In this document: positions 61,234-64,000 of the stretch, one piece after another
Position numbering within the stretch: position 1 is the stretch's first letter
How the letters are laid out: each line of letters opens with the position of its first letter
Virus record (IMG/VR): IMGVR_UViG_3300043570_000998
Coordinates: 25,843-89,842 of that record
Direction: 5' to 3' (one strand)
Origin: a virus
DNA length: 64,000 nt
Made by a program: the position numbers and the translations under genes
Notes under the pieces: generated by a model
Databases searched by the model: none
The model's input: only the letters and a program-made list of their open reading frames with translations
What the model was told of the DNA's origin: nothing

Positions 61234-61370
61234 TATTTTCTATCCTTATCTGAAACCTTGATATTTATTTGCTCTGATACTTACTTGCTAGGCTCACCTT
61301 GCGGATTATTTGCTAGGCTCATTATCTGAGGCTCACTATCTTTGGTTTCTCTGTTTATCTTTATATATTT
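61234..61370 (-). repeat. Leader with short direct repeats
   Basis: On the complement, TGAGCCTAGCAA occurs twice (61286-61296 and 61311-61321) with a third partial copy at 61328. It lies between promoter copy 15 and the 61233 gene. No credible gene; a 13-codon frame exists there. Confidence 0.5.
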
Positions 61371-61399
61371 AGTGTAACATCGACCTACGACATATAACT
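61371..61399 (-). promoter_or_regulatory. Reiterated promoter element, copy 15
   Basis: AGTTATATGTCGTAGGTC-N4/5-TACACT on the complement; GGGGCGCA box 73 bases upstream. Confidence 0.82.
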
Positions 61400-61517
61400 A
61401 CCCAAAACAGGCTAAAAATAGGGAAAACGCAATAATGTTGCGTAAGAGTATAAACAACGCAAGAAAATTTTGGGGCGCAAATTTTTATTTATTTTATTAT
61501 TTATCGGCGTGTCGTTT

Positions 61518-61546
61518 AGTTAGATGGGGTAGGTAGGTGCTATGCT
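61518..61546 (+). promoter_or_regulatory. Degenerate plus-strand copy of the reiterated promoter
   Basis: AGTTAGATGGGGTAGGTA-N5-TATGCT matches 14 of 18 core positions. It precedes the inverted zinc-ribbon gene at 61584, so the promoter was duplicated with the gene. Confidence 0.6.
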
Positions 61547-61583
61547 TATAGTATAGAAAGAAACAAAAGAAAGGAAAACTAAA

Positions 61584-61709
61584 ATGAATGAAATCAAAAA
61601 GTTTGAACAAGATGTTTACTGCACAGATTGCGGTAAGTATGTTGGAACTAGTGTTCACTATGGACAGTATGCTCCAAACTTTACGGGCGAATGCCCTAGG
61701 GGTTGCTAG
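61584..61709 (+). CDS. Zinc-ribbon protein, inverted paralogue
   Basis: 41 residues, AAAGGAAAAC upstream. CTDCGKYVG..YGQYAPNFTGECPRGC: related to the minus-strand ribbons but with a different spacing of the second Cys pair. Confidence 0.7.
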   Translation: MNEIKKFEQDVYCTDCGKYVGTSVHYGQYAPNFTGECPRGC

Positions 61710-61774
61710 TTATTAGGTGGCACTAGTCACCAACTATTAGGTGGCGATAGTGCTAGTTATTAGGTGGCACTAGT
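61706..61774 (+). repeat. Direct repeats CTAGTTATTAGGTGGCACTAG
   Basis: Two full copies (61706-61727, 61753-61774) and one diverged copy between them (61733-61751). Each ends with ACTAGT-type palindromic ends. Placed after the inverted zinc-ribbon gene; may be operators or a terminator relic. Confidence 0.75.
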
Positions 61775-61833
61775 GTGCTCACTAATTTAGTGTCCTTTAT
61801 TCTTGTAGATCGTGTATCGTACATCTTTACAAA

Positions 61834-61938
61834 TTATTCAGATTTTGTACAAATCGAATTTATAAAAATTATTCAGATTTCATCGCATACGACAAATAAA
61901 AAAATATTCAGATTTTTGTCAATACGAATATTTGTGCG
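61834..61938 (+). repeat. Three 35-base-period units (TTATTCAGATTT)
   Basis: TTATTCAGATTT begins at 61834 and 61869, and ATATTCAGATTT at 61904: exactly 35 bases apart. The spacers share AAT-CGA and ATACGA words. Iteron- or centromere-like. Confidence 0.75.
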
Positions 61939-61947
61939 GTATTAGAA

Positions 61948-62067
61948 TTACTTATCCTTGAACATATCTTCATCAAACTTAGAAGCAACCCAGAAGCATA
62001 GTGTTCCAATAAGAATAGCTAAGCTGGGTGCTAAACAGATAATTATTATGATTTCGTTATAATTCAC
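61948..62067 (-). CDS. Tiny membrane protein
   Basis: 39 residues, GTG start overlapping the upstream stop. One span (IIIIICLAPSLAILIGTLCFWVA) and acidic tail. Confidence 0.55.
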   Translation of the reverse strand: MNYNEIIIIICLAPSLAILIGTLCFWVASKFDEDMFKDK

Positions 62068-62237
62068 GGTAGATCATTCTCTTCCAATTCATCTCTAGTA
62101 ATAAGACCAAAGTTCAATAGACAAGCGTTCACAATCTTTCTTGATACTCTAAACTCTTGTGAGATATGACGAGATGTTTTCTCTAATTGTACAAAATGTT
62201 CATTGAGAAATTCTTTTGTTAAGTGTTTTGTTTCCAT
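62064..62237 (-). CDS. Small HTH-like protein, leaderless
   Basis: 57 residues. LEKTSRHISQEFRVSRKIVNACLLNFGLITRDEL looks like an HTH. TATAAT-N6-ATG on the complement. Confidence 0.65.
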   Translation of the reverse strand: METKHLTKEFLNEHFVQLEKTSRHISQEFRVSRKIVNACLLNFGLITRDELEENDLP

Positions 62238-62243
62238 ATGTCT

Positions 62244-62249
62244 ATTATA
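62244..62249 (-). promoter_or_regulatory. -10 element, leaderless start
   Basis: TATAAT-N6-ATG on the complement for the 62064 gene. Confidence 0.6.
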
Positions 62250-62359
62250 TCACAAGCTCTCAGAGGCTCTGTAAGGAGCTAGAATATAATTTGGTATGCA
62301 GATACGAAATAGCTTATTTTTCGACGGTATACAGCAAGCAACGCTTGCCTGATGTGTAT

Positions 62360-62590
62360 TCACCATTTATGTATAGGACAATAAGCCTTCTCTAGCTTAG
62401 TCTTCATCCTCATAAAACATTTACATATTGTACACGTATGGGCAAATGCATTATATAAAGGACATTCTCCACATATGGCTAATCGTTCTGATTGAAGTTC
62501 TTTGGTGGTACGAGGCTGGTTTGGATTAAGCAGGTCCCAGGGCATCACAGGTTTGGGGCTATTGCCATTAGGCATATCCTCATTTGTCAT
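62360..62590 (-). CDS. Phage zinc protein with CxxC..CxxC..C ending
   Basis: 76 residues. RLAICGECPLYNAFAHTCTICKCFMRMKTKLEKAYCPIHKW is a conserved phage pattern (also in cyanophages). Five Cys and His can bind zinc. TATACT-N6-ATG suggests a leaderless start. Confidence 0.8.
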   Translation of the reverse strand: MTNEDMPNGNSPKPVMPWDLLNPNQPRTTKELQSERLAICGECPLYNAFAHTCTICKCFMRMKTKLEKAYCPIHKW

Positions 62591-62790
62591 ATATCTAGTA
62601 TATCAACACATTCAGTATATCAACACATACTGCCCCATATGAGATGTTTTGTTATCCTTATTTGGGGATAGGGTGTTTGGGGTACTCTATCCGCCGCCGA
62701 ATTTTCCGCTTCGCTTAAATGACACTATATCTAGTTATTGTCGAAGAACTTTATATCAACATATAGTAAAAGTCTGTGTATAATATTAAT
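62591..62790. other. Gap with no supportable gene
   Basis: About 200 bases. Contains GCCGCCGAATTTTCCGC, an inverted relative of the GCGGAAAAGTTCGGCGG words near 47873. The plus -10 TATAAT at its end gives TATAAT-N6-ATG for 62791. Confidence 0.5.
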
Positions 62791-63081
62791 ATGGACCTCG
62801 CTTTGCTTCAAATGATACTAGGAATATGTATCAGTGTTGCTACAGTTATTACTATTTCAGCAACTGGAGTTAGATGGCTAGTCAGACACTACTTTGAAGA
62901 TATCAAAAAAGAACTTAAACCAAATAGTGGTAGTTCTATGAAAGATCAAGTAACTAGACTTGAAAATGATGTTTTAGACTTAAAAGTTCAGAATCAGCAA
63001 GGTGAAAGATTTCACGAAAAGCTAGATGATAAAATTGATAAATTAACTGAGATGTTTGTCAATTATGTTGCTAAAAAATAA
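62791..63081 (+). CDS. Membrane-anchored coiled-coil protein, possible holin-like
   Basis: 96 residues from the leaderless-type ATG at 62791; an in-frame upstream start lies in the -10. One membrane segment (LQMILGICISVATVITISA) then coiled coil (VTRLENDVLDLKVQNQQGERFHEKLDDKIDKL). Such proteins occur by phage lysis genes. It precedes a cell-wall hydrolase. Confidence 0.7.
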   Translation: MDLALLQMILGICISVATVITISATGVRWLVRHYFEDIKKELKPNSGSSMKDQVTRLENDVLDLKVQNQQGERFHEKLDDKIDKLTEMFVNYVAKK

Positions 63082-63295
63082 GTAACACTAATGTCCTTCG
63101 GACTTGATTTGACTTGTTTTCGAAGAACTTTTCTTAGGGGATTCTTTCTTCTATTTGGTTTTTCTTATACTTCTATTCCCCCCATTATAGTAAGATACCA
63201 CAGTATGGAGAACGTTGTCAACCCTGATGCCAAAATTCGTTATATTTACTGGTGTAACATTTCGTAACAATTCAAAGTTGTGGTATTTTAAAAAT

Positions 63296-63346
63296 TCTGC
63301 TATACTGGTGTTTACAACACCTTAACTTAGGGTGTTTTTCTCTTTA
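63296..63346 (+). promoter_or_regulatory. Promoter and mutually exclusive leader hairpins
   Basis: TATACT at 63300-63305, then GGTGTT-TAC-AACACC and AACACC-...-GGTGTT-TTTCT. The middle AACACC can pair with either GGTGTT, so the leader can form an anti-terminator or terminator. Ribosome site GGAGGAGG follows. Confidence 0.6.
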
Positions 63347-63370
63347 TGAGAAGGAGGAGGTATCTGAAAT

Positions 63371-64000
63371 ATGAAAACAAATCCTAGAGTAAAGAGCTTT
63401 TTAATAAGTTCTATTATTTTATTTATATTGTTTGGAATGAGTGTATGCTCACCCTCAAACGCCCTGGCAGAAAATATTGATGCTAGTATATCTAGGTCAG
63501 GTCTTGATCGATCTGAAATCCGAGAGACAATTGCTGCTATTGAAGCAGAAAAACAAATTGAATATGAAACAATCTATAATCAAGTTGTGCAAGAAGAAGA
63601 AAGTAGAATTGCTAACCCAGAATCAACGCAATCTAAATTTGTAAAATTTGCACTTAAGTTTGAAGGAACGCCATACTGGTACGGAGGATCTACCCCATCT
63701 GGGTTTGATTGTTCTGGATTTGTAGGATATGTTCTTAAGCACGAGCTTGGAATAAAGTCTAGACATTCTGCTACTGCTCAAATGCAATTGGGTAAGAGAG
63801 TTAAAAATCCTCTACCTGGAGATCTTGTAGGTTTTGGTTACCGCAATCACTTTGGTCATATTGGTATTTATATTGGCAATGGCAAAGTTATTGACGCACT
63901 AAATCCTACTTATGATACTCAAATACGCAGTCTATCTTGGTTAAAAAGATCTGTTGGTCCAGCAGTATTTGTTAGAGTTATTGAACCATACAGAGATTTT
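63371..64000 (+). CDS. Secreted NlpC/P60 cell-wall hydrolase (3' end missing)
   Basis: At least 210 residues; the window ends in frame. AAGGAGGAGG upstream. Signal peptide (MKTNPRVKSFLISSIILFIL..ALA), a charged coiled linker, then NlpC/P60: FALKFEGTPYWYGGSTPSGFDCSGFVGYV with the catalytic Cys, and HFGHIGIYIGNGKVIDAL with the catalytic His. It cleaves peptidoglycan peptides, probably from outside. Confidence 0.92.
   Translation, partial: MKTNPRVKSFLISSIILFILFGMSVCSPSNALAENIDASISRSGLDRSEIRETIAAIEAEKQIEYETIYNQVVQEEESRIANPESTQSKFVKFALKFEGTPYWYGGSTPSGFDCSGFVGYVLKHELGIKSRHSATAQMQLGKRVKNPLPGDLVGFGYRNHFGHIGIYIGNGKVIDALNPTYDTQIRSLSWLKRSVGPAVFVRVIEPYRDF

Noticed and set aside
61234-61370. A 13-codon frame in the leader of the first minus-strand zinc-ribbon gene
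   Set aside because: Too short and without a clear ribosome site; the direct repeats explain the pattern.
47865-62710. Related GCGGAAAA-TTCGGCGG words near 47873 and, inverted, near 62691
   Set aside because: Only two short copies; could be chance.
63082-63300. c-di-AMP (ydaO) riboswitch before the NlpC/P60 gene
   Set aside because: Family context would fit in actinobacteria, but the conserved ydaO core was not visible.

Overview
The window is a stretch of a tailed, apparently lytic phage genome, cut at both ends: a tape-measure gene enters from the left and an NlpC/P60 hydrolase gene runs off the right. The host is most likely an actinobacterium. The phage carries a WhiB-like iron-sulfur regulator, a DUF7455-type zinc protein, an MSMEG_6728-like pyrimidine-dimer glycosylase, ThyX, a class Ib ribonucleotide reductase set (NrdH, NrdI, NrdE, NrdF), and many transcripts that look leaderless. 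The DNA is AT-rich by eye, so a low-GC actinobacterium (for example a freshwater lineage) is possible, but that is inference. I saw no integrase, repressor or CRISPR array.

Layout. 1-11.7 kb: tail genes (tape measure, distal tail, very large tip/fibre protein, smaller fibre proteins), chained by start-stop overlaps. 11.7-12.6 kb: a MerR-like HTH protein and an HNH nuclease. 12.6-26.6 kb: DNA replication, recombination and packaging (DnaB helicase, TOPRIM primase, SSB, DnaE-type polymerase, MazG, NrdH, RecA, a PD-(D/E)XK protein, a Cas4/RecB-like nuclease, a RuvC-like resolvase, small and large terminase). 26.6-30.1 kb: nrdI-nrdE-nrdF, closed by a terminator. 30.2-33.2 kb: a secreted P-E-P repeat protein, two membrane proteins, five tRNAs and an M23 endolysin. 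33.2-36.6 kb: small regulatory and metabolic genes including WhiB and a dCMP-type deaminase. 36.6-40.1 kb: four glycosyltransferase-like genes on the minus strand. 40.2-48.9 kb: a structured-RNA candidate, a DUF2945-like protein, GroES, ThyX, tRNA-Ile(TAT) and tRNA-Arg(TCT), a Stealth-like protein, HNH proteins, a DNA glycosylase, a GNAT acetyltransferase and many tiny genes.

48.9-49.6 kb is a convergent, AT-rich, gene-free region with DnaA-box-like sites at both ends, a candidate replication origin. From 61.2 back to 49.6 kb the minus strand carries more than thirty mostly tiny genes, many of them Cys-pair zinc-ribbon peptides or acidic proteins. From 61.4 to 52.9 kb they are preceded by a reiterated promoter-like element (15 minus copies plus one degenerate plus-strand copy), usually with a GGGCGCA/TGCGCCC box at a near-constant distance upstream. 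This is the most unusual feature of the window. 61.6-64 kb holds an inverted zinc-ribbon paralogue, two repeat arrays, small membrane proteins and the second cell-wall hydrolase.

Together the genes describe a phage that brings its own replisome, nucleotide supply, recombination and repair, AU-rich-codon tRNAs, surface-sugar enzymes and two peptidoglycan hydrolases, plus a large bank of small, probably early, host-takeover genes under one shared promoter design.
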